Source of the DNA: CAVYXF01 sp963772335
GTDB lineage: Bacteria > Pseudomonadota > Alphaproteobacteria > Rhizobiales > Rhodomicrobiaceae
Direction of reading: 5' to 3'
NCBI GenBank assembly: GCA_963772335.1
Contig: CAVYXF010000011.1
Span: 15,006-79,005, forward strand
Length of the DNA stretch: 64,000 nucleotides
How positions within the stretch are numbered: the first letter of the stretch is position 1; each line of letters opens with the position of its first letter. Positions 53,617 through 62,486 of the stretch are shown here, one piece after another. The translations under genes and the position numbers were made by a program. Below the pieces are notes generated by a model that worked only from the letters and a program-made list of their open reading frames with translations, was not told where the DNA came from and did no database searches.

Positions 53617-55761
53617 ATGGCAGCCCGTATCGTTCATGTTTTTGGAGACGAGATCCTCGATTCCCGAGGCCATCCCACATTGCGCGTCTCCATTGTCCTG
53701 CGGAGTGGTCAGGTGGTCTCCGCTTCGGTGCCATCCGGCGCGTCGACAGGCGAAGGGGAAGCGCGCGAGTTGCGCGATGGTAATTCCGAACGGTATGGCG
53801 GCCGCGGCGTCCTGAAAGCCATCAACAATGTTGCCGAACTCGGCGGCCTGCTTCAGGGACAAGACCCGACCCGCCAGGCAGAGATCGACCAGATGCTGAT
53901 CGACTGCGACGGCACCGACATGAAGACCAGGCTGGGCGCGAACGCGATCATAGGCATCTCTATGGCCGTGGCGCGGGCCGGTGCTTCCGCCATCGGACAA
54001 CCGCTCTATGCTTATCTGAGCAGCCGCTCCGCCTATCCTATGCCCGTCCCGATGATGAATGTGATCAATGGTGGCCGGCATGCCTCCAACGGATTGGATT
54101 TTCAGGAATTCATGATTGTGCCCCATGGGGCGCCGTCCTTTCGCGAGGCATTGCGCTGGGGCGTTGAGACCTATCACGCCTTGCGTACTTTGCTCGCCGA
54201 GCGAGGGCTGGCCACGGGCGTCGGGGACGAGGGTGGCTTCGCTCCCCGGCTCGACGGCAACGAGGCGCCCTGCACTCTTATCGTCGAGGCAATCGGGCGC
54301 GCGGGCTACAAACCCGGCGAGCAGATAGCCCTCGCGCTCGATCCCGCTGCATCCTCGTTCTGGCGCGACGGCGCCTACGAGCTCGCAGGTTCTGGCGGTG
54401 GCCGCATGGACGCGAAAGGTCTGCAATCCCTGTATGCCGAGTGGGTGAGGAAATATCCGATCGTCTCGATCGAAGACGGTTTCGACGAACATGACTGGTC
54501 TGCCTTCCGCGAGCAGTGTGCGATGCTCGGGGAGAGCGTGCAGATCGTTGGCGACGATCTCTACGTGACGAACCGCAGGCTTATCGAGCGCGGCATTGCC
54601 GAACAGGCAACGAATGCGGCTCTCATCAAGCTCAACCAGATCGGGACGGTAACGGAGACCATCCAGGCCATCGAGGCGTGCCGCCGGGCGGGATGGAACT
54701 ACATCGTCTCCCATCGCTCCGGAGAAACGAACGACGCCTTCATCGCCGACTTCACTGTCGCGATGGGCGGCAGACAGATCAAGGCGGGCGCGCCCTGTCG
54801 CGGTGAGCGCATCGCGAAATACAATCGCCTGCTCGCGATCGAAAGAGAACTGGGTGAGAAGGCTTCCTATATGAGCCCGTTTCGCGCTTCCGGCGCGTTC
54901 AGCAGCATGGCCGGGCATCCTCACGCGGACGATCGGCGGAGCTTGCTCGGGCACAAGGTCATTGCGGTCATCGAAGAGGCGTCCACGGCGCGGCGATGCC
55001 TCACCCTGGCCCAGCAGGCCGCCAGCATCGACAGCACGCTTTCGCTGACGGCGCTTCACATCTGCGTGGACCCCGACAAGCTCATCGCGGCGGCGGAAGA
55101 GATCGATATCCAGAAAATGCGCGAGTTCCGTGAAGGGACGGCGAGAGAACGATTAGCCCGCGCGCGCACGGTATTCGAGGGCTGGCTGGGATCGACCGGC
55201 GCGGATGTAAAGTGGCTGGAACAGGTTGGCGACGTCACGTCATCTCTCGTTGCGGAGGTTGGCGACGCAGCGCTGATCACGATTGCACGTCCCCGAAATC
55301 TCGACTCCGCCGACGCCCTGCACGCCGCGATATTTCACTCCGGTCGCCCCGTACTTCACGTGCCGGCGGATGGACCAATTCCCGCCAAACTCGGGCAACA
55401 CATGCTCATTGCCTGGAAGCCGACGCCGCAGGCTCGGCGCGTGATTCAAAACAGTCGGCCCTGGCTGCTCGCCGCCGAGAGGGTGACCGTCGTCACCATC
55501 AACCGGGCACACGACGCCAAGGGTATAGACGAGGTGCTCGGGCTGCTGGCCGATAACGGAATCCATGCGGAGATCCGGCATGCCAGAACGCATCCGGGCG
55601 AACATGTGGCCGAGCGCATTCTCGCTGAAGCACAAGAGATGGGGGCCGATTGCGTTGTGATGGGAGCCTACCATTACGGCGCCATGATCGAGGCGGTCTT
55701 CGGCGGCGTTACACGAGAGGTTCTTCAGTATTCACGGCTGCCCGTGTTTCTCACGCACTGA
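53617..55761 (+). CDS. eno: Enolase fused to universal-stress-protein region
   Basis: 714 residues in one open frame; ATG at 53617 has AGAGGGG upstream and fits the enolase N-terminus (IVHVFGDEILDSRGHPT). Residues 1-~425 are enolase (2-phosphoglycerate to phosphoenolpyruvate, cytoplasm) with all catalytic residues: Glu164, Glu205, Lys338, His366, Lys389 and metal ligands Asp242, Glu286, Asp313. Residues ~446-714 are UspA-like, ending DCVVMGAYHYGAMIEAVFGG, VTREVLQYSRLPVFLTH, with a partial nucleotide-binding G-rich motif. Enolase is inhibited by fluoride plus phosphate and Mg2+, so the riboswitch makes sense as a dose-compensation control. A fused enolase-Usp is not something I know from other genomes. 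Confidence 0.92.
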   Translation: MAARIVHVFGDEILDSRGHPTLRVSIVLRSGQVVSASVPSGASTGEGEARELRDGNSERYGGRGVLKAINNVAELGGLLQGQDPTRQAEIDQMLIDCDGTDMKTRLGANAIIGISMAVARAGASAIGQPLYAYLSSRSAYPMPVPMMNVINGGRHASNGLDFQEFMIVPHGAPSFREALRWGVETYHALRTLLAERGLATGVGDEGGFAPRLDGNEAPCTLIVEAIGRAGYKPGEQIALALDPAASSFWRDGAYELAGSGGGRMDAKGLQSLYAEWVRKYPIVSIEDGFDEHDWSAFREQCAMLGESVQIVGDDLYVTNRRLIERGIAEQATNAALIKLNQIGTVTETIQAIEACRRAGWNYIVSHRSGETNDAFIADFTVAMGGRQIKAGAPCRGERIAKYNRLLAIERELGEKASYMSPFRASGAFSSMAGHPHADDRRSLLGHKVIAVIEEASTARRCLTLAQQAASIDSTLSLTALHICVDPDKLIAAAEEIDIQKMREFREGTARERLARARTVFEGWLGSTGADVKWLEQVGDVTSSLVAEVGDAALITIARPRNLDSADALHAAIFHSGRPVLHVPADGPIPAKLGQHMLIAWKPTPQARRVIQNSRPWLLAAERVTVVTINRAHDAKGIDEVLGLLADNGIHAEIRHARTHPGEHVAERILAEAQEMGADCVVMGAYHYGAMIEAVFGGVTREVLQYSRLPVFLTH

Positions 55762-55786
55762 ACGTCCGCGATGCCGGGCCGGTGTT

Positions 55787-56221
55787 TCAGGGGTGGATAT
55801 GCCCGGTGTCATTGAGCGACAGAATGCGAATGCGGTCCTCCTCGAACGTGATCACATTGATAGCGCAAGGATCCTTGGCGACGCGCGAATAGGCAGAGAT
55901 GGGCTGATCGAGAATTTGCAGGAGGAGAGCCCGGTTCACGCTGTCGTGGCCGACGAGCACCACGGTGCCTTCGGGAAGCTCCTCGGTGATCCGGCGGAGG
56001 ATATTCGCGGACCGCAGGACAATATCCTGCAGCAACTCGCCATTGGGAAAGCGGACGAGATGGGGAAGGGAAAACCATCGGGCGTAAAGCTTGGGGCACT
56101 GTTCTTTCACCTCTTCATACGTCTTCCATTGCCAGTCGCCGTAGTCGAGATCGTTTAGGTCTTCGACGGGTACCGGCTGACCTCCCCGAAGGCCACATGC
56201 CGGAGCCGCATCTTCCCCCAT
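55787..56221 (-). pseudogene. Histidine phosphatase (phosphoglycerate mutase-like), N-terminus lost
   Basis: PVPVEDLNDLDYGDWQWKTY, ARWFSLPHLVRFPNGELLQD, and VLVGHDSVNRALLLQILDQP hold the second half of the fold, including the second catalytic His. The RHG motif with the phosphorylated His should be ~60 residues earlier, but upstream frames are degenerate. Convergent with enolase-Usp. Whether it once worked as a phosphoglycerate mutase, the step before enolase, cannot be decided. Confidence 0.75.
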
Positions 56222-57020
56222 GCCCGTGCTGCGGCGGACGGATGCGCATCATGCTGATCGTGCAGACCGGCTTTATGCCACCTGCGGGGGCGCCGCCCAC
56301 CGCGATCCGGATCAATACCTCATGAAACCGGCAAGACGGCTCTCCCGCAAGTGCCGTGCTCCTGCCGCTGGCCAGACCAGCCGCTTACCGGCTTGTCGGT
56401 CTGGGCGCCCGAACGGTCATGATGAGCACCTTGCTCGCCAAAACACGATCCTGGCGCCCGACCGGACAGGTCGGCGCATGCTCGTCCATGATCCCTACCG
56501 CTGCCGGATGGGCCTGATCGCAGCGCCTAACCCCAGCCGGCGGCAGCCAAATCCCCATAGCGATTGCGGCGACGACGCCTAGCCCGACTTCCCGCGGATT
56601 CCTTCTTCAGCGACTTGCGGACGCCGGCCCGGTGAGTGTCGCCGCGTCCGCGATGGCCGGCATCCGCAACCCTTCATGAAACCGGACGTGGGCTCCGCAG
56701 TATCGGTCAACCTGCGAGAAAATTCGTCCTGGCTAAGCTCGCCGCATGAGAGCGTCCAGCATTCCCTGGAATCGCTCCATGCATTAGAACGACGAAACAC
56801 CGCCTCCGCTTCCAAAGTGGCCTCGAGTAGCGCTTCCCATCCTACCGGCGACACCGCGGAGGGAATGGCTATGCTTGTCCCCCAACAACTGCGACCTAAC
56901 GCGGCCCGGGCCACGGACAGATGCCAGTCAGCCTTTTTCTGAGCCGCAGCGGATAAAACTGATCGATTGAAGTCTGAGCATTGCAGCATCGCCATGCGGC
57001 GCGGCACCCATCCGCAGCGG
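56222..57020. other. 800-base stretch of remnants and a repeat
   Basis: No intact gene. 56222-56330 may be the decayed 5' end of the phosphatase. 56330-56600 and 56680-57020 contain open frames on both strands without family likeness. The dispersed palindromic repeat is at 56615-56678. Confidence 0.4.
56615..56678. repeat. Second copy of palindromic repeat
   Basis: Shares 22 identical bases (56657-56678) with 15601-15622 and the inverted 13-base core TTGCGGACGCCGG at 56615-56627. The outer left arm and the loop are different, so only the arms are conserved. Confidence 0.65.
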
Positions 57021-57480
57021 TCACCCCATTTCATTCAACGCCTGCAGCAACTCCGGGAGGATCTGCCCACCGTCGACGACCAGCGTCTGCCCGGTGATAT
57101 AGCCGGCTTCCTCCGATGCGAAGAACAGCGCGGCGTTGCCGATGTCGGCGACGCTGCAGAACCGCTTCTGCGGAATCGAGGCCTCCATGCTGGCGATATA
57201 CACTGGGCCAAGGCCGTCGAGTCCTTCGGTGCGGATGTTGCCTGGCATAACAGCGTTGATGGTGATGTTCGAGGGCGCAAGCTCGATGGCGGCGGTGCGC
57301 ATGAAACCGAGCTGGCCGGCCTTCGATGCGCCGTAGTGCGACCAGCCTGGAAAACCTGTGATCGGCCCGGTTATCGACGAAGTAATAATAATGCGGCCTT
57401 TCTTCTTCGCCTTCATCGCAGGCAGCACGGCACTGACCGACAAGAACGTACCCTTCAGATTGGTATTCATCCGCCGAGCC
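57021..57480 (-). pseudogene. SDR-family oxidoreductase, N-terminus lost
   Basis: MNTNLKGTFLSVSAVLPAMK, RIIITSSITGPITGFPGWSH, YGASKAG (Tyr and Lys of the YxxxK site), INAVMPGNIRTEGLDGLG, and YITGQTLVVDGGQILPELLQ. The NAD(P)-binding TGxxxGxG strand and ~90 N-terminal residues are absent; foreign sequence begins near 57480-57500. NAD(P)-dependent dehydrogenase family; substrate unknown and the fragment is inactive. Confidence 0.85.
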
Positions 57481-57620
57481 AGAACAATGGCTGGAAATGT
57501 GCGTCTATGAAGGGCTGCCGGAATAGCTCGCCTCGACAAGTCAGCGAGGCTCATGAGGATGCACTCAGGGATGTACCGACCTTGATATGCTCATAGAAAA
57601 TATTATAAATCAACGAGTAC

Positions 57621-57644
57621 TGGCGGAGAGGGAGGGATTCGAAC
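57621..57644 (-). other. tRNA-Ser 3'-end fragment, probable attachment site
   Basis: On the minus strand GTTCGAATCCCTCCC followed by TCTCCGCCA: T-loop, 3' acceptor strand and CCA of a tRNA-Ser. The rest of the tRNA is not there. It lies 100 bases from the stop of a tyrosine integrase, which is how integrative elements leave a displaced tRNA end. Confidence 0.65.
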
Positions 57645-57745
57645 TAAAGGGCTTGTGCATCACAGACTGGGAGTTAGCCTGCCTACAGACTGAAAACTCC
57701 TCACCTTCCTCACCATGCTTGGAAAATCTGCTTCGTTCGCCATGA

Positions 57746-58960
57746 TCAGCCTGCCGAAAACGCCTCAGCCTTCCGGCCTTCGCGAAGGGCATCCAGGTAA
57801 TCGGCGTACCACTGAAGCATACTGCGTCGGCCTTTGAGATATTGAGCGGCATTGTAAGCGCCGCGAATCTTATTGGCTTCGTCGTGCGCCAATTGCCGCT
57901 CGATCCAATCGGGATGGAAGCCATTCTCGTTCAAAACGGTAGAGGCGACGCTCCGGAATCCGTGAACGGTTGCGCGGGAATGATAGCCCATTCGGTACAG
58001 AGCATAGAGCATGGTGTTTTCGCTCATACCGCCTTTCTTCCCACCGGACGGGAACAGGTATGACCCCCACCCGGTCAAGGGACGCAAAGCATCAAGAATC
58101 TCGACGGCCTGGTGCGGCAGGGGAACCAGATGCTCGCGGGGCATCTTCATGCGTGCGGCAGGTATACGCCATAGAGGGGCATCGCCCACGAGGTCTTCAA
58201 ACTCCCGCCATTCCGCACCGCGCAGTTCCTTCGTTCTGACCATCGTTAAAATGATCAGCTTAAGAGCGAGACGCGTTGTGACCTCGCCCTCATAGGCTTC
58301 AAGCTGGCGAAGGAACGCGGGAAGCTCATCGCGGGACATTGCCTTCTGATGCTGCACCGGCGGCGCGGCCTTCAGCGCGCCGCGCAAGTCCGCCGAAGGA
58401 TCGCGCCGCGCCCGGCCACTGGCAATCGCAAAGCGAAAGATCTGCCCGCAATGCTCCCGCAGGCGTTTCGTGATATCGTGCGCGGCGCGTCCCTCGACCT
58501 TACGAAGCACGTCCAGCAACTCCGGCGGCTCAATTTTCGCGATGGACTGTTTGCCGATATAGGGAAAAATATCGCGTTCTAGCCGACGGATGATTCGCCC
58601 GGCGTGTTCCGGCGTCCATCGGTGGAGTTTGGCGTTGTGCCATTCTCGCGCCATTGCTTCGAACGAGTTCTCGACCGCCAGGCGCAGTGCAGCCTTTTCA
58701 GCTTTGCGCGCCTCTCCCGGGTCAATGCCTTGCGCAAGCTGTTCTTTCGCTGCGTCACGGGCCTTCCGCGCGGCAGCAAGGCTGGTAGTCGGATATATGC
58801 CCATGGCTAGCGTCTTCTGCTTGCCGGCGAAGCGGTACGAGAACCGCCACAGCTTTTTTCCATCCGGTTGGATCAAAATGAAAAGGCCGCCGCCATCGGC
58901 CTTCTTTAAGGGTTTAGGCGCGCCTTTCGCCTTGCGCAGGTAAGTGTCGGTCAGCGGCAT
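57746..58960 (-). CDS. P4-type tyrosine integrase
   Basis: 404 residues from the ATG at 58960 (MPLTDTYLRKAKGAPKPLKK). N-terminal arm-binding DUF4102 domain (FILIQPDGKKLWRFSYRFAG), a middle core-binding helix region, and the catalytic domain: Arg in MVRTKELRGAEWREF, HGFRS in TVHGFRSVASTVLNENGFHP, HDE in QLAHDEANKIRGAYN, and Tyr in YNAAQYL just after. All five catalytic positions appear present, so it may be active. It sits between a tRNA-Ser fragment and tRNA-Thr, at the border of accessory and core DNA. Confidence 0.92.
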   Translation of the reverse strand: MPLTDTYLRKAKGAPKPLKKADGGGLFILIQPDGKKLWRFSYRFAGKQKTLAMGIYPTTSLAAARKARDAAKEQLAQGIDPGEARKAEKAALRLAVENSFEAMAREWHNAKLHRWTPEHAGRIIRRLERDIFPYIGKQSIAKIEPPELLDVLRKVEGRAAHDITKRLREHCGQIFRFAIASGRARRDPSADLRGALKAAPPVQHQKAMSRDELPAFLRQLEAYEGEVTTRLALKLIILTMVRTKELRGAEWREFEDLVGDAPLWRIPAARMKMPREHLVPLPHQAVEILDALRPLTGWGSYLFPSGGKKGGMSENTMLYALYRMGYHSRATVHGFRSVASTVLNENGFHPDWIERQLAHDEANKIRGAYNAAQYLKGRRSMLQWYADYLDALREGRKAEAFSAG

Positions 58961-59121
58961 GTTGGTATTCCTCTCGCCCGGCAATGTCGGTACCAAAGGA
59001 TCTACCAACGAATGTGTTGGTTTCAATGAGAAACTATGAAACGGATTATGGGAAAATAATCCCGTTTCTCTATAATTTACAAAAGACTAAGAGGCTGATT
59101 GAGACGTCGAGAAACAAGAAG

Positions 59122-59197
59122 TGGTGCCGGCTGAGGGACTCGAACCCCCGACCTACGGTTTACAAAACCGCTGCTCTACCAGCTGAGCTAAGCCGGC
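59122..59197 (-). tRNA. tRNA-Thr (anticodon TGT)
   Basis: Minus strand: acceptor GCCGGCT/AGCCGGC, D-loop AGCTCAGCTGGTAGAGC, anticodon loop TTTGTAA, T-arm GGGGGTTCGAACCCC, discriminator A and encoded CCA. All stems pair. Its 3' end faces the integrase. Confidence 0.95.
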
Positions 59198-59410
59198 TTG
59201 GAGGCGTGAACGCCTTACCTAGGTAGCCGCTAAGCCCGGCGCCCGCAATAGCCATGCAAGGCTGCGGTCCTTCCATTTTGCGCCAATTCATCTCCACGCG
59301 CTTAAGCAGCGATTTACAGCCTCACTATAGTATCAAGGCGAGAGAACATCCTCCGCGTCATCCCTGGTCGATTGCGAGGGCTGACGCGTACCTCGTCAGG
59401 AGACAGGACC

Positions 59411-59713
59411 ATGTTGAAAAACGCTATGGCCGTGATGGCCAGTCTCGTTCTTGCAATGACAGTCATCGCGACCAGCTTCGAGAGCGCCGAGGCGCGCAGC
59501 GGCCGCCACGGCGCATTCGTCGGTGGTGTCGCGCTCGGCGCGCTAACGCTCGGGGCCATGAGTGCCTATGGCCGCCCCTACTACCGCAGAAGCTGCTCCG
59601 CCGGTCCGCGTGAATGCAGCTGGGTTGGCGGCAGATGCTACATCAACCGGTTCGGCGAGGAGATCTGCCGCGGCGGTCACCGCGAATGCTGGCGGCCCAC
59701 CTATTGCGATTGA
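59411..59713 (+). CDS. Small secreted Cys-rich protein
   Basis: 100 residues, ATG at 59411 with AGGAG upstream. Signal peptide MLKNAMAVMASLVLAMTVIA, cut near AEARS. A Gly/Ala-rich segment (GAFVGGVALGALTLGAMSAY) follows, then a compact Cys-rich end (CSAGPRECSWVGGRCY, EEICRGGHRECWRPTYCD) with seven Cys. Typical small periplasmic proteins of Hyphomicrobiales; function unknown. Confidence 0.7.
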   Translation: MLKNAMAVMASLVLAMTVIATSFESAEARSGRHGAFVGGVALGALTLGAMSAYGRPYYRRSCSAGPRECSWVGGRCYINRFGEEICRGGHRECWRPTYCD

Positions 59714-59906
59714 TTCGCTTCCAATGTCGTTGATTGGAAACGACTAGACAATAGCCGCAGACTTGGCTTGCAACGCCACGAACTGATTGAGGTTTGTATA
59801 GGCTTCAGCTCTCCACTTTAACACGGCGCTGACAAATTTGCGGCCAACTTTGTTAACGATGTCAAGTTATCGTGGGCACATAAAACCCGTTAAAAAGGGA
59901 AAAATC

Positions 59907-60170
59907 ATGAAGAAGATCTTAACGTCTGTGGCAGCGCTGGCGCTTGCGGCCGTTGTCACTGCCGGTCCGACAACTTCGGCCAAGGCCGATGGCGGCGCGG
60001 TTATCATTGGCGTTGGTGCTTATCTGCTCGTCGACGCCCTGGTTGGACGCCATTGTGAGCGCCATGAATGGCCCTTCAACATCTTTCGCAAGGTCGCCGA
60101 TGAGCTGCACGGTCGGCCCGGCTGCTATCCGCCGCAGCACCATCACAGTTACCACCACCGCTATGACTGA
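59907..60170 (+). CDS. Small secreted His-rich protein
   Basis: 87 residues, ATG at 59907 after AAAAAGGGA. Signal peptide MKKILTSVAALALAAVVTAG with cleavage near AKA. One short hydrophobic stretch (GAVIIGVGAYLLVDALVG), then two Cys and a His-rich tail (PPQHHHSYHHRYD) that could bind metal. No family name. Confidence 0.65.
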   Translation: MKKILTSVAALALAAVVTAGPTTSAKADGGAVIIGVGAYLLVDALVGRHCERHEWPFNIFRKVADELHGRPGCYPPQHHHSYHHRYD

Positions 60171-60190
60171 GTCTGGCGTCTAGCGTCCTA

Positions 60191-60242
60191 TCCCGCAAAT
60201 GCCGACCAACTTGTGCTGCGGACTCATTCGGCATTCGCGGGA
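60191..60242. repeat. Inverted repeat downstream of the His-rich protein
   Basis: TCCCGCAAATGCCGA and TCGGCATTCGCGGGA form a 15-pair stem with one mismatch and a 22-base loop. No T-run on the plus side; may still end transcripts from both sides. Confidence 0.55.
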
Positions 60243-60344
60243 AAAAGGGACACGCGCTGAATTATCGGCTTAGTGTGGCGCTTGTCTCGCAATGCCGACG
60301 ACGAACCGAGCCGCGAAATTGGTCGGCAATTGCGCGGCGCCACA

Positions 60345-61163
60345 TTAGCGGATCGAAGGCCGTCCGGGTTCCTCCCCCGGGCGGCTTCGCATTTTCAGAT
60401 GCGCGGCATAGAGGGCGATCGCGGCGGCATTCGAGACATTCAGGCTGTGGACCGGCCCGGCCGTCGCGATCGCGCAAACCACATCGCACAGCTCGCCCGT
60501 GAGGCGCCGCAGCCCTCGATCCTCGGCACCAAGCACGAGAGCGAGCCGCTCCGGAGCGGGCAAGTCCTCAAGCCGCTCCGTGCTTCCCGAATCCAAACCG
60601 ACTCGCAAAAAGCCCATTTCGCCGAGATTGCTCAAGGAACGGGCGAGATTGGGCACCAACACCACCGGCACATGCTCCAGCCCCCCCGATGCCGCCTTCG
60701 CCAGCGCCCCCTGCAGCGGTGGGCTGTGGCGCGCGGTCATGACCAGAGCATCGACGCCGAACACCGCCGCCGATCGCAGCACCGCTCCGACATTATGCGG
60801 GTCCGTCACCTGGTCGATCACCACGACCAACCGCGCCTCGCCGAGCTCGGCAAGATCCAGCTCCGGTATCGGCTCCACCTCGGCCATGATCCCCTGATGG
60901 ACGGCATCCGGTCCAAGCAGATGGTCGAGATCGCGGGGCGTAACCGTATGAAGCGGGGCGCGCCCCATCAAGGTCTCCAATCGCACACGCTGGGCGGCAT
61001 TGGGCGTGGCGTAGATTGCGGTGACCCGCCGCGCCGGATTGGCGAGCGCCGCCTCCACGGCATGGAGGCCATAAAGGCGGACGGTCCCGGTCGCTGCCGC
61101 GGCCTGGCGTTCGGGGCGCCGGATATGCCTCTTGCCGGGCTTGCCGCGGTGGTGATGTGTCAT
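60345..61163 (-). CDS. rlmB: 23S rRNA (guanosine-2'-O-)-methyltransferase
   Basis: 272 residues from the ATG at 61163 (MTHHHRGKPGKRHIRRPERQ). SpoU family: N-terminal substrate-binding domain (YGLHAVEAALANPARRVTAI) and the trefoil-knot SAM domain with DQVTDPHNVGAVLRSAAVFG near 135, VLGAEDRGLRRL near 220 and VSNAAAIALY near 245. It methylates G2251 of 23S rRNA. The tRNA-Tyr gene upstream on the other strand is a usual neighbour, which supports this being core DNA. Confidence 0.95.
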   Translation of the reverse strand: MTHHHRGKPGKRHIRRPERQAAAATGTVRLYGLHAVEAALANPARRVTAIYATPNAAQRVRLETLMGRAPLHTVTPRDLDHLLGPDAVHQGIMAEVEPIPELDLAELGEARLVVVIDQVTDPHNVGAVLRSAAVFGVDALVMTARHSPPLQGALAKAASGGLEHVPVVLVPNLARSLSNLGEMGFLRVGLDSGSTERLEDLPAPERLALVLGAEDRGLRRLTGELCDVVCAIATAGPVHSLNVSNAAAIALYAAHLKMRSRPGEEPGRPSIR

Positions 61164-61411
61164 GCTAGAGTCCGACGCTTGCAAGAGAACGCAGATCGTG
61201 ACTGACCCGCATCCGGCAACCATAGTCCGGCTTGCATCGCCGGAGAAAGGCTTTCGCCTCGCTGTGGAGAACGGGACGCTGGATTGTTGGCATCAGCAGC
61301 GCTCTGCGATTGCATCGCGCGGCCGCTGATGGTAGTAACTGCAAACCACGCTTCGGCTGTCACCTGACTGCCGGCCGGTGATACTTTGTTTTCGGCACGT
61401 GGTCTATCCTT

Positions 61412-61496
61412 GGAGGGGTGCCCGAGTGGCTAAAGGGGACGGGCTGTAAACCCGTTGGCTATGCCTACGCTGGTTCGAATCCAGCCCCCTCCACCA
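61412..61496 (+). tRNA. tRNA-Tyr (anticodon GTA)
   Basis: Acceptor GGAGGGG/CCCCTCC, D-arm GCCCGAGTGGCTAAAGGG, anticodon stem-loop GACGGGCTGTAAACCCGTT, a long variable arm, T-arm GCTGGTTCGAATCCAGC, CCA encoded. Confidence 0.95.
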
Positions 61497-61538
61497 GACC
61501 GTTCTCAGCCTGTGTTTGCGCAGCCAACTCCGGCCAGC

Positions 61539-62319
61539 CTACCTGGCACAGTTCTTGTTGATCAGCTTTGACCGGCGCACGAACTCGCTTGGGGTCAGGC
61601 CGAGGCGCTCGGAGAAAGAGGTGGTGAACGCGGCAAGGCTGCGGAAACCGGTGGCATCTGCGACAAACCCCACGGAATGCTCGCCGCATGTCAGCAATTC
61701 CATGGCGCGCATCAGGCGCACTTCCCGCAAGAACGTCCGCCAGGAAAAGCCGAGCTCCTGCTCGCAGCGCCGCTGGAACGTTCGCACGCCCAAGCCCGAC
61801 GCGGCACAAACCCCCTCGAGCGAAGCGCTGGTGAGGTGGTCTCGAACGTAGATGACCGCCGCGCGCATTGCGTCAGATTTCGCAACCGGCATCCAGAGCA
61901 TACGCGGGTTGGTGAACCACTCACGGCACAGATGCGACAGTGTGCAGAACAGCGAACGCGGTCCCGCCTCGTCCCGCACCTGCTCCGGCGTCCAGCGCAG
62001 CGCCTGCGTCATCATCTCTCTGGCAAGCGGCGGCGCCGCGGTCGTCCAGCAGCCGTGATGGATCCAGTCTGCATCCTTCGGATCGAGATGCGCCACCTGA
62101 AGGGATGCCCGCGCGGACCGGATGCCGAAGGCCCGATAGCGGGGATGAAGACCAAGTGGTTGGGAATAAGAGCCACCCGCCGGAGCCGCCTTCAAGGTCC
62201 ACCTGGCCGCTCTCGATGAGAACGAGCTTGTTCATTGGATCGCCAAGCGAACTCTCATTCCAGTTAGACACCTCCAGTCTCGCCGCGCAGGGAACGCCCG
62301 TCTCTTTCGGCACGAGCAT
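61539..62319 (-). pseudogene. AraC-family regulator with a frameshift
   Basis: N-terminal cupin-like part from 62319 (RLEVSNWNESSLGDPMNKLV, LIESGQVDLEGGSGGWLLFP), then a frame change near 62160 to RYRAFGIRSARASLQVAHLD, and the C-terminal double HTH: AASGLGVRTFQRRCEQELGF and VGFVADATGFRSLAAFTTSF. One or two indels separate the halves. It is transcribed away from a sugar ABC transporter gene and was probably its regulator. Confidence 0.8.
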
Positions 62320-62486
62320 GCGCGCCGCGCTGGCTGATGGCTCGAAACAAAGCGTCGCGCGTTCGAGCCGAGAAAATGTCGTGACGGGCTACAAAAGCTA
62401 ATTGCCCATTTTTCGATTATGCGACAACCTGATCAAAATAAAATAACGAGCAGCGGCGTCAACGCAAGCTGTGGAATTTTCAGGGA

